From Galeopsis tetrahit (taxonomy: Eukaryota; Streptophyta; Magnoliopsida; Lamiales; Lamiaceae): a DNA stretch of 64,000 nt. The notes under the pieces were generated by a model. The model saw only the letters and a program-made list of their open reading frames with translations, made no database searches and was not told the origin of the DNA. Both the position numbers and the translations under genes were made by a program. Shown in pieces: positions 43,690-56,280 of the stretch (the stretch's first letter is position 1; each line of letters begins with the position of its first letter). The stretch covers positions 69,991,727 through 70,055,726 of the forward strand of contig OY776119.1 in the NCBI GenBank assembly GCA_963675135.1, read 5' to 3'.

Positions 43690-46600
43690 CTAATCTGAAA
43701 GAGTACCTTCTTCTGGATTTGGAACACAGAATGCATCTAGAAGTCTCATGTGAATAACTCTGATATGGTCTTCCTCTTCAATTTTCTCTTTGTCTAACAG
43801 TTCCTCTTCAAATTTCTTGATCTGGTTAAGATCAACTCTTTTTCCTGAGCTGGTCATCGGTGTCTTCCATTTCGGAAAGATCGGCACTAGAATGTTGAAA
43901 TTTGCGGCGGCCGATATCCTCATGACCAAATTCCAAAGCAACTTGTTTTGACCTTCCATGAATTTGTCAAACATAGCATACAACTCATCTGGACTTTCAG
44001 ACTCACCATATTTCCGAATAATCCAATGATCCAGTTCCCACTGCCTCTTCACTTTGAGCCATTCTTGACGATGCTCTTTATCAATGAAGTAGTCAATGAA
44101 CTGATCTTCCATCTCTTCTTCATCAGCCTTCAGCTTCTGCAATCTTTCAATATGCTTTTCAATTTTCTTCTTGCTAGCATAATGACTTTCATCATGAGGA
44201 TCAACAATCTTTTGTTTCTTCTCAACTCTAGCAATTTCATCAGTTTCTTCAAAAGCTATCTTCCTTTTAGATCGCCTGGTCTGAATCTCAGCTTCTGGAG
44301 ATGCAACACTCTTGCCCTTCTCCAATCTTTTGAGTTCATCATCTTCAGCTTGCTCCAGCTCTGCAGTTTTAACAAGCCTCCTTTTAGGCCTCCTTCGCTC
44401 TTGCATAACTGTAGCAGCATCCTTTTCTTCTGGTTCAGCACTCACCTTAGACAGACTAACTTTCTCCACTCTACTTGCTTCTTCCCCCTTTTTGGCTTCA
44501 TCATGTGCCTTAAGAGTGAAAAGACTTGTAAAGCGAGTCATTTCTTCCTTCACTGCTTCCTTCATTGCTTCAGCAGCGACCTCTATCTGTCTTTGATGGG
44601 TCTGATCACGACTCATCTTGTCTAGTCGATCAGCAGTAGACTCTAGCTTCTTTGAATTAATAACTAATTCATCTTTGAAATGAGTAGCTGTCTGGCGAAG
44701 TAGGGTGTTTTGCTTTGTTAACTCGGAGAGAATAGCTTGAGAGTGCACCAACTGAGCTTGTGCTTCCCGCCTTTGTTCATCAACAATCTCAATTTTTACC
44801 CTGTAGAGTCTTTCCATTTTACTCGACTCTTCAGCTAACGATCGAGCAAATGAGATAGATCTCTTTTCAGAAGCATCCACTTGATTCTTGAGAAACCTTT
44901 CAACTTCAGCATACATCTCTGCTCGGAAAGTTGAGTCCATCTTGTTGACTTCTCCAACAATCAATTATCTTGAGCTGTCAACAAGTGATTGATTCTGCTC
45001 CACTAACACATCCTTCACTTTTGAGTGCAAGAACTCTTCTATAGCAGAATGAACAACTCCTTTCAAATCTGACTTCAGCTCGTCAAGATATCCTTTAGGG
45101 AATACCTGAGTAGATGACTGAGCCTCACCAACGACTTCTTCTTGAACTGTCTTCACAAGTTCATCTTCATCAAACATAACTGCTTCCATGAATTCATCAT
45201 CTTCTTCTCCAAGTTCAAAAGAATCAACTTCTTCTGAACTGTCAGCCTCTTCTTCAGTAGGTTCCGAGGTTTGAACAGCAATATCAACCAGTTCTGCCTT
45301 CTCCTCTTCCTCCACTAGCTCAGTCTGAGTTCCAATATCAGACGAGAACTCTTCAACCAAAATGCCATCAGGAATGTTCAATAGTCTCTTTACAAGATCA
45401 ACTAAGGCTTTACGAGGAAATAATTCTGAATGGTCTTGAACACCACTATTTTCTTTCTGTTCCATCTCCCAATCCATAAAATTGGAGATTCTTCCCATGC
45501 CTTGAATAACCTCGAAAAGATCGTCGGTTGATGATTTCTTAAGTGCAAACCAGGTGCATATCCTGAGAAGGATCTCAAACTGCTCTGACGCGTAGTCAAC
45601 TTCGAGAGTTGAGAGCTTTCTCTTCAAATTCTTGGTCACCCGGGCACGAATTCGCTTCTCCCTCAGACACATAGGATAATATACCAGGAAATTAAATCTA
45701 ACATCAGACGGGGTCTGAGCAGGTGGGGTCCCTGTCTTAGTTGTTGCAGTGGCAACTGGCGTCTTGTCTGAAGTAGATGGGTTGGAGGGTTCAACATTTT
45801 CTGTTGAGGTAGAGGGAATATGGGCTGTTGTTTCTGGGGGCTCTAATGTATCTTGGTTTGGTGTGACAACTGTCGAAGTATCAGTTGTATCCTGTATGGG
45901 AGTGTGTTCAGGATGACTGGCCCTAAGCGGTAATGCTGCCAGTACTTGAGAGGTTGAGGGTACAGGTCGAGGCCTAGATCGATGTGACCTAGCCTTGGTT
46001 CGAATAGAGGGGAGAGAGAGAGGAATTGAAACAGATTGAGTAGAGATACAAACCTGCGAACTCGACTCGACTGGACGAGTAGGCGATCCAACTCTTACGA
46101 GAGTATACATTTCAGGAATTTGATCACTCGACTCCTTCTCTTGTTGCGACTCTTCATCTGACTGAGTCTTTTCTGAGTCATCTGCACTGGACTCGACTTT
46201 CACAACTTCCTCCGATTCTTCATCATTTGACTCGTCTTCTGAAGAACTAGACGAAGCAGCATACGACATCAAGTCCATCGGATTCATCTCAACTTGCCTA
46301 GGAGCAGCTGGTCTAGCAGCGACTTGCTTCCTCAAGGCCTCCTTCTTCAAATAGAACTTCAAGGGATGAAATGGTTTTCCTTTACTCCATTCTGTCTTGT
46401 TTGGCATTAACAAGGGAAGTAGAATACTTAGCTTGTTTCCATATCCAACAACATTTGATACCACCCAATTCCGAGTATCAGTATCAACTCGAACACTTTT
46501 CTCAAAGTACATGATTCGATCTGCAATCAGCTTGAACCAATTTCCTTCTGTAATTCCATCAAAAATTGCAGCCATCACCCTTGCTTTAACAAGAGTAACC

Positions 46601-47129
46601 GAATCATGAGAAACAGTGGCACTATGTCCAGTAGAGTTCGATACTTCTCCAGAAGATCCATTTTCTTGACTGCGGAAAGCTTGCCATCCGGTTTCAACCT
46701 CAACTTCCTTCCACAAAATATACTTAGATATCTTGATTCTTGACCAGCTGCGTAGTTTTCCACATCAATAGTTCCAATAGGCAACTTCAGATGCTCAAAC
46801 ATGGCTTCTCGAGTGATTTCCACCCGATTTCTTCCAAGGAACGATTCAATCACATCTCCTCGTCTGGTGGCGTTGGCAAAGAACTCAAGAACCTCTTCCT
46901 CCAGGACGACTTGAGGAAACGCCTCCAAGTAAGGTTTCAAGCCACATCTGCTGCATTTGGTCAAGATCTCCAAATTTCCATCAATGTGTTTACCTTTGAA
47001 GAACACCGAAGGTTCAACATGCACTTTGTTTTCTGATATGAATCTGCCGAGGTCGAACCTAGCTAGCATGTTAGTCCTTACATAAAAAATGGAGATGATA
47101 GTCATAGTGATAGTTTGAGTAAGAATCAA
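43690..47129 (-). pseudogene. Sirevirus-type ORF3 of copia element D
   Basis: About 1,150 codons on the minus strand. The N-terminal part (47129 to about 46660) has a conserved alpha-rich domain (GRFISENKVHVEPSVFFKGK; RNRVEITREAMFEHLKLPIG). A frameshift near 46600-46710 moves to the main frame (46716-44965), with IMYFEKSVRVDTDTRNWVVS, a long Ser/Glu/Pro-rich disordered region and an acidic stretch. A single TAA at 44965-44967 interrupts the same frame, which continues to 43690 through a coiled-coil-like region, nuclear-localisation-like basic runs (RRRPKRRLVK) and a conserved C-terminal block (RQWELDHWIIRKYG; WNLVMRISAAANF). No membrane segment is seen, so an envelope role is not supported. 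The function is unknown. Confidence 0.8.
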
Positions 47130-47994
47130 AGATTAAGAATCACAAGGAATTTTGAAAGCTAGAATCGGAGAATTAAGAAAACGTGAGATGAGTAGTGTGT
47201 AGGTGTTGAGTTTTGTTAACACACGAAGTTTAAATCAATGGTGAAGATTGAAAACAAATGATCCAACGGTTGGGACTCTTGGTATTCAGTTACGGAATCG
47301 AGAAAATAATGCGTTTTGATATTGTAAAATTTGGAATCCACCTTTCCTATTGGTTAAGACAGAGGAGTGAACTATCTGACCTAGGATAGTAGGATTTGGC
47401 GCGAACTGGGTGTATACACCTCATTAAAATAGAAGTGTATAAATCGAGTTCTAGGTTTTCCAAGAATATCAAAATACCATAATATTCTTAATTCACATTG
47501 ATTAAACACTTAGAGTATTTCAAGTTCAAGCGAGCACTTATCTTGTCTGTTCGAGTCTATTCAGAACAGACGAGTAGACTTAAGCACACAAGACGAGTTC
47601 CCCCTTCGACTGTGCTTGTCTATTTTGAATATCGAATGACTATGTAACATGTCTTATTTGTGCGACAGATTAGATAAGATACAGGTAGTCGATTAGAATA
47701 GTTAAGATGAATATCAATCTTTAAAGTAATGAATAAGGTTTCGAACAATGATGACTTTTAACAAACTTAAGAGTCAACACAAAGCTCTTTAAGAAATCAA
47801 AGATTCCCCCTTAAATGTTTATTCCCTTAGTATTACCCTCAGCTTTACCAGCTTCCTCATCGGGTTGTTTGGTCATCTTGTCTGACCTTGTATACCTGTC
47901 TTTTGAGTGAGTAGTCGAGTGCTCTGTTCTTTTTGTGGTGACTTGTCTGTTTCTCCTTTCTTCTTAGAAATGTACCTGTCTGGTTAGTACATAT
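47130..47994 (-). other. Spacer between pol and ORF3 of element D
   Basis: About 0.87 kb without recognisable coding content. It includes repeated CTTGTCTG/CTTGTCTTGT phrases similar to those in the LTR. Confidence 0.5.
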
Positions 47995-50900
47995 CTATAG
48001 GCAAGTAGGGTCAAGATCAATTAGTCCTAGACTAATGCATAACTCACGAAAACGAGCCTCAGCTAATGGTTTTGTGAAAATATCAGCTCTTTGAAAATCA
48101 GTGTGAATCTTTTCCATGCGAATATCCTTCTTTTCTACATGATCACGTATGAAATGGTGTTTCACATCGACATGCTTATAACGTGTGTGCAGAACAGGAT
48201 TTTGTGTAATGGCAATAGCACTGTTACTATCACAGAATATAGGAACATTTGATTCACAGATATTATAATCTCTAAGTTGTTGAATAAGCCATAATAATTG
48301 ACTACAACAACTACCAGCAGCCATGTACTCGGCTTCAGTAGTAGAGGTAGCAACACTTGTCTGCTTTTTTGAAAACCATGAAATGAGTTTTGTGCCTAAA
48401 AATTGACAAGAACCAGATGTAGATTTTCTATCTATTCTACAACCACCAAAATCAGAATCAGAGTAGCCACTTAGAGATAAATCATCATTTGAAGGATACC
48501 ATATACCACGATTGATGGTTCCTTTCAAATATTTCAGAATCCGCTTAGTGGTTTCCATATGACTCTCTTTTGGGTTAGCTTGAAATCGAGCACATACACC
48601 AACAGAAAATGTAATATCAGGTCTACTAGCAGTCAAGTAGAGTAATGAACCAATAAGACCTCGGTAGTGAGTTTGATCAGCACACTTACCATTCTCGTCT
48701 GGATCCATCCTGTAGGTAGGTTGCATAGGTACTCCAGAGGATTTACAAGTCTTAATACCATACTTGTCTAGTAGATTACGAGTATATTTTGCTTGATTTA
48801 TGAAAATCCCTTCTGGGGTCTGTTTTACTTGAAGTCCAAGAAAGTAATTCATTTCACCCATCATCGACATCTCAAATTTACTTTGCATGAGTGTTGAGAA
48901 ACTTTCACTCAGCTTTTTGTTAGGTGAACCAAAAATGATGTCATCTACGTAAATTTGGATGAGTAAAATGTCTTTCCCTTCTTGTCTTCTGAACAAGGTT
49001 CTATCAACCTTGCCCTTAGTAAAACCATTTTCCAATAGAAATTGAGAAAGAGTATCGTACCAGGCTCTTGGAGCTTGTTTTAGTCCATATAAGGCCTTCT
49101 TTAATCTGTATACCTGGTCGCCTTTGACTTCGACACCTGGGGGTTGTTCAACATACACTTTTTCCGCAAAAATATCGTTAAGAAATGCACTTTTAACATC
49201 CATTTGATATACGGTAAATTTCATGTAAGCAGCATATGCAAGGAACAATCAAATGGCTTCTAGTCTAGCAACAGGAGCATATGTTTCATCATAATCTATG
49301 CCTTCAGCTTGTGAATAGCATTGGGCTACTAGTCTAGCCTTATTTCGAACAACTATATCATTCTCATCTTTCTTATTCTTGAAAATCCATCGAGTGCCAA
49401 CTACATTATGATGTTTAGGTCTATCGACAAGTTCCTAGACGTCATTTCGAACAAACTGGTTTAACTCGTCTTGCATAGCGATGATCCAATTACTATCAGC
49501 CAAAGCCTCTTTGATGGTTTTAGGCTCGATAGATGAGAGGAAATAACACCAGCAAAACAAAGATGGACTAGGTTGTTCTTGCGACTCAAAGAGTTGTCGT
49601 CTAGTCTTTACACCAACAGTAGAGTCACCAATGATATTTTCAGTATCATGAGCAGATTCCATGTTTTTCTAGTCTTAGAATGCATATTATCATCATCTAG
49701 ATCAATTATAGCATCATGCATTTCAATATCATTTACATCAGAAAATTTAATAGGAGTAGACGAGTCGACTAGTTCAGGCATGTCAACTGGTCTAGTGGAT
49801 TTACCTTGAGCACTTACCTTCTCCTTATCATCTGACTCGAGAGCTTTCATGAACGGGTTATAGCCTTGCACAGATTCATAAACTTCTGATTCTTGGACAG
49901 TTTAGATCGATAGATCAGTTACCTTCTTACTGATCTGGTCGGCAGACGAGTCCTGTAGAGATTCCTCGAAAACTACATGTGGTGTTTCTTCCACACATAG
50001 GGTAGAGTAGTTGAATACTCTGAATGCTTTGCTAGTCGAGGAGTATCCTAAGAATATCCCCTCGTCTGCCTTAGCATCGAATGCATTCAACTTACTTTTC
50101 CCATTGTTATGGATAAAGCACTTACAACCAAATATATGAAAATATGAAACTCTAGGTTTTCGACCTTTCCATACCTCATAGGGCGTCTTACCTAGTGCTT
50201 TATTGATAGCACTCCTGTTTTGGGAATGGCATGCAGTATTGATAGCTTCTGCCCAAAACTTCTGAGGAGTATTATACTCTGTCAGCATGGTCCTGCTGGC
50301 CTCCTTAAGAGTTCTGTTCCTTCGTTCTGCTACTCCATTTTGTTGTGGTGTCCTTGCTGCACTAGTAAGGTGCTGGATGCCACGCTTAGAACAAAATTCT
50401 TTAATATAGCAGTTAATGAATTCAGTACCCTTGTCACTACGGATCTTGACAATGGACTGATTCTTCTCAACTTGAATCTTCTTCAACAGATCAGGTAGGA
50501 GTGTTTGTGTATCACTCTTCTTGTGTAAGAAGACTACCCAAGTGAACTTAGAATAGTCGTCTACCACAACAAGTGTGTACCTTCTACCGTTCAAAGTTGG
50601 AGGAGTTATTGGGCCATGTAAGTCCATATGTAGAAGTTCAAGAACTCTACTTGTTGAGAGGGTTGGAATAGATTTAAAGGAACCTTTTACCTGTTTACCT
50701 TTTTTACAAGCATTGCATACATGTGATTTGAAATAGATTTCGTTGGGTATACCTTCAACAAGGTAATCTCTCGCAATCTTATTAATTACTTTAAAGTTCA
50801 TGTGGCAAAGGCGTCTATGCCAAAGCCAACTGACCTCTTTGGGTGTCTTAGTAAGAAGACAAGTGTCCCGTGGACAACTATTCCAATTCACAATGTACAC

Positions 50901-51263
50901 ACTACCCTGTCTTATGCCGACGAGTAGTACGGTGTGAGTCCTCTTGTCTATAATTTCGCACTTTTGACTTTTGAACTGCACTTTGTAGCCTCGATCACAA
51001 AACTGTGAAACAGATAATAGATTATATTTCAAACCTTCTACGTGTGATACATCTTGTATCTCTACGTCGCCATTTCGGATATAGCCAAAGCCTTTTGTGA
51101 TGGCTGTAGAGCTGTCACCGAATATAACCTTTGGTCCTTCTTGCTCATGGTAGCTTGATAGAAGTGTCTTGGTACCAGTCATGTGGTGCGAACAACCACT
51201 GTCTATGTACCAAGTTTCTCCTATTGAGCCACCCTTCTTGTATAGATCGAGTCGACCCTGCAT
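47995..51263 (-). pseudogene. Copia element D pol (protease, integrase, RT, RNase H)
   Basis: The frame opens near 51263. Protease YIDSGCSHHMTG (near 51200), HHCC zinc module (LWHRRLCHMNF .. CNACKKGKQ), integrase core (MDLHGP, VVDDYSKFTW, SDKGTEF, NGVAERRNRT), a variable linker, RT (WIFKNKKDEN, MDVKSAFLND, YGLKQAPRAWY, IYVDDIIFGS near 48940) and RNase H (SDSDFGGCRIDRKSTSG; TEAEYMAAGSCCSQLLW; CDSNSAIAITQNP), ending PTCL at 47995. Breaks: TAA at 49902-49904, a frameshift between about 49610 and 49660, TAG at 49435-49437 where the family has Trp, and TGA at 49249-49251 where the family has Arg. Otherwise all catalytic motifs are intact. Confidence 0.92.
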
Positions 51264-51299
51264 TTAGATGATATTTCATAATTTAGGTACCCTCCTTGT

Positions 51300-54200
51300 T
51301 TATTGGGGTCCTGGGGGGTTAGTCGAGTTTAATGGAATCCAAATGTACATTGGAGTCCTGAACAGGTTTGATCTTCTAAGCTTTCGACCATATTTGTTGC
51401 AAAATAAGACCTTGTTGTCCTTATCTGGCCTATCAGTCGAGTTTGGGTCTACTCTTTGGAGATAGCCTTTAGACTTAATCTCTACTTGAGCAGGCACTTG
51501 TCTATAATAGTCAGAGTAGGGTTTATATGCATTAGGTCCATACGGTTTATAGACATGTTTAGGTCTTTCTTCTTCTTCGATATCATATGATTCAGGCGGA
51601 GGATATAAGACGGGTTGAATACGATATTTTGAAGTCACTTTCCTAGGCCTAGACGAGTAGAGCTGAGATTGTCTTATGAAAGGAGGTCTAGGCTCTTTCC
51701 ATCTAGTTTGTACTTGTCTAAAACTTGTCTCCTCAGGATACCAGTCCTCATATCTGACCTGATTAGGTCGTCCACGGTTTCTAGTCCTTTGTTGACTTGT
51801 CTTAAACGGAACAGCCTTGTTGTTCACTTTCTTTTTACCTTCCTTGGTATTTGGAATATTAACACGGGTTTGTTTGGGTACATTACCTTCGGATGGAGTT
51901 CCAATATCGTATATCATTGGTCCTTTTCCTTTATCATTAGTCAAAGAGCTTGAGATGAAAATAGTAGGGTTCTTAGGAACTTGAGTAGACGAGCTGGGTG
52001 TCTCAGCACCTATGCCTGTCTTGTCAGCAGGAGCCCTATACCTATCTGACAGTTCAAGATTAACCTTAGAAGAGTTAACCAGGTCAGTAAGTTTAAGGTC
52101 TAGAGTGACAACCTCAGTTTCTAAGAACTTATTACGTTCTTCAAGCTTTTTGCACTTGTTTTTTAAAACATTGAATTCATGTTTCTCAGTAGCATGTGTC
52201 TTAAGTAGGTCTTGATACAACTTGTCTGTTAATGCACACTTGTCTTTGAGTTGACTCAACTCTTCTTGCAAGCATTCATTTAGGACTGTTATATTAGGAT
52301 CTACTTTAGACTGAGCTTTCTTAAGATCAATGATTTCTTGTTTTAAAATGATGTTTTCATCGCTGACTTCAATGAATGCCTGGTTAGCAAGTAGGAGGTC
52401 GTCTTCAACTGCACTAGTGGAGTGCTGAAGACTACTCCCTACTTTGCTACTGGCAGTATCACTTTCATCAGAATCTGATTCATCACAAGATTGAAAAGAA
52501 GTGGCAGATGATACCTCTTGGTCGATTTTAGCCATGCAGCATAGACCATCATCTACTATGAAAGCTTCATCGTGATCTGGTTCAGACGGGTAGCTAGATG
52601 AGGATGATGGCAACTCGTCTGAGTCAGAATCAGAGTCATCATTGGCCATCATTGCCTTCTTGCCACGGTTGTATCTTCTTTCCCTTCGTGCTTTGCGTTC
52701 TTCTCGATCATCAGTGCTCAGGTCTAGACATTCATATATGTAGTGACCTGGTTTCTCACAGTTATAGCACAAGAGATCATTAGTAGCCTTTTTAATAGCG
52801 TCTGGCAACAACTGATAATCTAAGAAAGAGAGGTGTTCCATTGTCCGACGAAGAAGATAGGTGTCCTATGTGCGAGCGTCATTTGGAAACAAATAGGCAC
52901 TTGCTTGTGGAGTGTGAGTTTGCCACGGAGCTATGGAACGAATGCTACAAATGGTGTAACATTACGATGGTTCCTCACATAAACATTGATATTCACTCTT
53001 TGCAACACTCAACAGCAATCGGGTTCGGAAAGACGAGGATAAGAATGCTTTCAAGCCTCTGGACAGGAGTAGTCTGGGAGATATGGAATAACAGAAATGC
53101 AAAAAGATTCAATGGGGAAAGGCAAGATTCGAAAAAGGCGCTTGAAAGAATTAAAATTAATCTCTGGTCTTGGATGGGAAGCAGGGGCCTGCTGAAGTCT
53201 GATGCGTCTCTGGCGGCATGGTTTAGTTATCCTCTCTTGTGCACTAATATTTAGGGGCTAGGCGGTGAGTAAAGTATTTGTAGTATATGTAATTAAGTGA
53301 AATCATGTACAACATAGGGTCGAGCTCCCTTTAAAGGCTCTCGAGTGAAATGTGATATTTCCTTTACTGTTCAAAAAAAAAAAGTAGCCTTTTTAATAGG
53401 AGAGTTATTCCTTCGTTTATCACGTCTATCAGAACGAGTAATCTTCCTACCATCAGACTCTATATCTTGTCTGTTACCTTTCGAGACTTCGTCTCTCCTT
53501 TCGGACGAGTTTCGGTCTCGTCTGGTTTCAGACGAGTTCTTAGTAGCATACTCTCTATGATCTCTATAGAACTTCTTATATCTTCCGAAATGTTTATTCA
53601 GCCTATCAAACTTTCTAACCATGAGGCTTACCTGATCCTTCAGACTAAGATCAGTATCTAACTCGTCTTTCACAGAAGCAGACCTAGTCTTAGACTTCGA
53701 CCTGTATACCTTAGAGGACTTAGACGAACTAGACTTAAAGGCAACGTTCTTAGATACAACATGTTCTCTGTCACTACTTGCTATAGGTTCATCTTCGTCT
53801 AAATCAAACTCATGGGCCTTTAGAGTTTGAAACATGGTCTCTGTTGTCCACACGTCTATATCTTGGGTATTCTTAACAAGCATTTTTACCATCTTCCATC
53901 GACTATCAAGGCTTTTGAGAATCCTAAGATTAATTTCACGCGGAGTATAAGATTTACCAAGGACTTCCAAGTCATTCATGATTTTGGTAAAACGAGTATC
54001 CAACTGATCTATTGTTTCACCAGTTTTCATATGAAATGATTCAAATCTTTGGACTGCTGTGGAAAGCTTGCTTTCTTTGATTAAGGATGTCCCTTCACAA
54101 ATGATAGCTAAGCGATCCCACATTTCTTTGGCAGTTTTACATTTTAACACTTTTCCCAGATACTCGTTAGGAAGAGTGTGTAAGATGTAATTCTTAGCCA

Positions 54201-54453
54201 AGCTATCCAAATTATTCTGTCTCATTTCTTTAGAGGTTAGTTCTGACCTTGGTTTCTTGACGAGAGTACCCACGGGTTGATCTTTGTCAAGGGCAGCAGT
54301 ATTGGGGATCATGGTCACAATTGGACCTTCAGTGATGACGGAGATCATTAAGTCGTGAGTGGGACTGAAGATGGCTTCCATCCTTAGCTTCCAATAGTCA
54401 TAATCTTGAACCTGGAACTTAGGTAACTTGTTAGCGCTGATTTCAAGAGACAT
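51300..54453 (-). pseudogene. Copia element D gag, split by a LINE insertion
   Basis: Opens at the ATG at 54453 (MSLEISANKLPKFQVQDYDY) with the UBN2/retrotransposon gag domain (TAKEMWDRLAIICEGT; FESFHMKTGETIDQLDTRFT; LRILKSLDSRWKMVKMLV). It then has a basic Arg/Ser-rich stretch. At 52799-53383 a LINE end interrupts it. The frame resumes at 52798 with the zinc knuckle CYNCEKPGHYIYEC, a coiled-coil-like central region (LNECLQEELSQLKDKCALTD) and a Pro/Tyr-rich tail. A stop at 51300-51302 and two more within 40 bp separate it from pol, although the frame is the same. Gag of about 860 residues with a long coiled-coil tail is typical of Sireviruses. Confidence 0.9.
52799..53383 (+). mobile_element. 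5'-truncated LINE insertion in element D gag
   Basis: Flanked by a perfect 16-bp direct repeat GTAGCCTTTTTAATAG (52783-52798 and 53384-53399; 17 bp if a shared A is counted). The plus strand encodes the LINE C-terminal zinc-binding domain next to RT (RCPMCERHLETNRHLLVECE; WEIWNNRNAKRFNG), stop at 53252-53254, a short 3' UTR and a poly(A) tail at 53373-53383. All are hallmarks of target-primed retroposition. It is antisense to the host element. Confidence 0.95.
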
Positions 54454-54636
54454 GTTAAACGAGTAAATTAGTGATAATCAGTTTTATGATCAAGAAGCAA
54501 ATAAGTCAAGAACAGGGAACAAGAAACAGATATAACAGGAATGTTAATTGTGAACACGTAGGAGCACGTACAGTTACGGACCAAGACTTTACCCAAGTCT
54601 CGAGTTGGTTATCAAGAAATAACAGTTCGTAAACTA

Positions 54637-54650
54637 CTGCTCTGATACCA
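54637..54650 (-). other. Primer-binding site of element D
   Basis: Minus-strand TGGTATCAGAGCAG, two bases inside the 5' LTR; it is complementary to the 3' end of plant initiator tRNA-Met, the usual copia primer. Confidence 0.92.
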
Positions 54651-54652
54651 CT

Positions 54653-55984
54653 TGTAGGTCCCTAAGTTGAGTTTAATAACGAGTAAGCTAGTGAAAATGT
54701 CTAGAGGGGGGGTGAATAGACTTTTCAAAAATCTTTCGATATATCAAAGTACGATGCGGAAATCAAAATATAACAATGAGCCCAATTTCTAGTTTATACT
54801 CAACTTATTTCGAGAACTCTGTTCTACGTATACTCAACTTGTCTTGTTCAGATAAGTAATTCAATCAAACAATTAATCAATTAAACAACAAACAAAACAG
54901 TAAAGTAAATCAAACACAAGATTTTATAGTGGTTCGACAACTTGTCTACATCCACTCTCACAAACCCAGTTGTGAAATTCTTATTAACTCGTCCAATGGA
55001 GTAATATGTTCTTGTAGCTTTAAGTCCCAAGAAATAAGACTTAGATCTTCTCGACAATACTACCAAGTGCTTCTTCGATCTTACTAGCGATTTACAAGTA
55101 TCTAGCAACTTGAAACAGTAAAACAAAAAATAAAACTTCTCTTCGTTCAGTAGTAGACTTCTTTGATCTTCACTTGACTTGTGTAGCTTCACTTTCTGAA
55201 CTTTAATCTCTGAGAGTAATTCCTTTACTTCTTTTAATCTTCAATAATGCTTCAGTATACAGTAGTATCAGTAGTCTCTAATGAATGAATACCTTGGGGT
55301 ATTTATAGACTTCCAATTCAAGAACTTTTAGTTGTGTAACAACCTTTTCTTGAAAACTTACTTGTAACTGATTCTTCTTATCCTTTTACGCGTTTCTTCA
55401 GTTAATTAGTTATTCCTTAACTAACTTCTTCAATCCTTTTCTTCAGCACGCGTTTCAGTAACTAACTTCTGTCTTTTTTATCTTGTTTTTGTTGAGTCGT
55501 GTGTACTTGTCTTCTCCTCCAGTAGTAGACTTCGTCTTCTACTTGTCTTGTGTAGTAGACTTCTTCAGATTACAACATAGAACTAATCTAGTCCTAACAT
55601 CTAATCCTAACAAGACTATTACATTACATTAAGCTCTTTTTACAAAGCTTAGTCAACTTAAAAACTATACATCGATTATATACGAAATAATATGAGCTTC
55701 TATACAACTTGAATAGCTCAGAAAAATCCTAAACAAATATTATCAAAGTACTTATAAAACGTACTTGTCTTTTAAACACTTAAACTTTTCTTTCAAAACA
55801 TAACTTGACTTGTGAACCTCACTTGTCTTGTGAACATCTACTGATCTGTTCAAGACGACTTCCATAACTAGAATAGGTCAGTTAATACTTAGAAAATATT
55901 CAAGTCTTCTTTTTGGCTTATCAAAACTTCATATTTTATCTTTTATCATCATTTAGGACTTGTTCTAGGATTCATATCCCAACA
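54653..55984 (-). repeat. 5' LTR of copia element D
   Basis: 1,332 bp, nearly identical to 42161-43512, with TG..CA ends. It should carry the element promoter; a minus-strand TATAAATA lies near 55301-55308. Small ORFs shared by the two LTRs are by-products of this identity. Confidence 0.95.
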
Positions 55985-56280
55985 TCAACATACACTGTCT
56001 TTCCCTTAAATGCCTTTGGGAAAGTGTGTGTGAAAGTGTTGACTCTGTAAGTTTCAGGAGAGTTGTCAAAACTCCTGAACTTATGAGTTCTTGGTGCTAT
56101 TTGAGGAAATCTTTGAGGGAAGGCATATCTATGACCATTAACCTTAGACATGAAGGGTTTTGGTTGTCTCATTTTATTCTGCCTTTGAGGATAGTTGTCC
56201 TGAGGTCTGTTCAGCTGAGGCTTCCTTAGTAGAGTTGGCCTAGGCTGAATAAACCTTGGATAACTCCTCTGAACATTGTT
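55985..56280 (-). pseudogene. Copia element BC gag fragment (upstream piece)
   Basis: The minus-strand frame includes PRPTLLRKPQLNRPQD and MRQPKPFMSKVNGHRYAFPQ, a basic Pro/Gln-rich gag tail. It continues in phase at 42160 once element D and one TCAAC copy are discounted. It ends on the right at the inversion breakpoint near 56280, beyond which ORF3 runs on the other strand. The zinc knuckle and N-terminal gag are missing. Confidence 0.7.

Larger units (their letters stand above)
42161..55984 (-). mobile_element. Complete Ty1-copia (Sirevirus-type) element D
   Basis: A 13.8-kb element on the minus strand with 1.3-kb LTRs at 42161-43512 and 54653-55984, both TG..CA. It has a perfect 5-bp target duplication TCAAC (42156-42160 and 55985-55989), a primer-binding site, a polypurine tract, gag, pol and a long ORF3. 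The LTRs differ by roughly 14 substitutions and two small indels by hand count, about 1%, so insertion is recent. Nonsense codons and a LINE insertion make the copy non-autonomous. It is inserted in the gag of element BC. Confidence 0.95.

Noticed and set aside
43948..44625. 225-codon plus-strand ORF rich in Phe and Leu
   Set aside because: Antisense shadow of the Lys/Glu-rich coiled-coil part of element D's ORF3.
43690..47129. True envelope gene
   Set aside because: No signal peptide, transmembrane helix or glycoprotein-like Cys pattern was seen, so the env-like label is not adopted.
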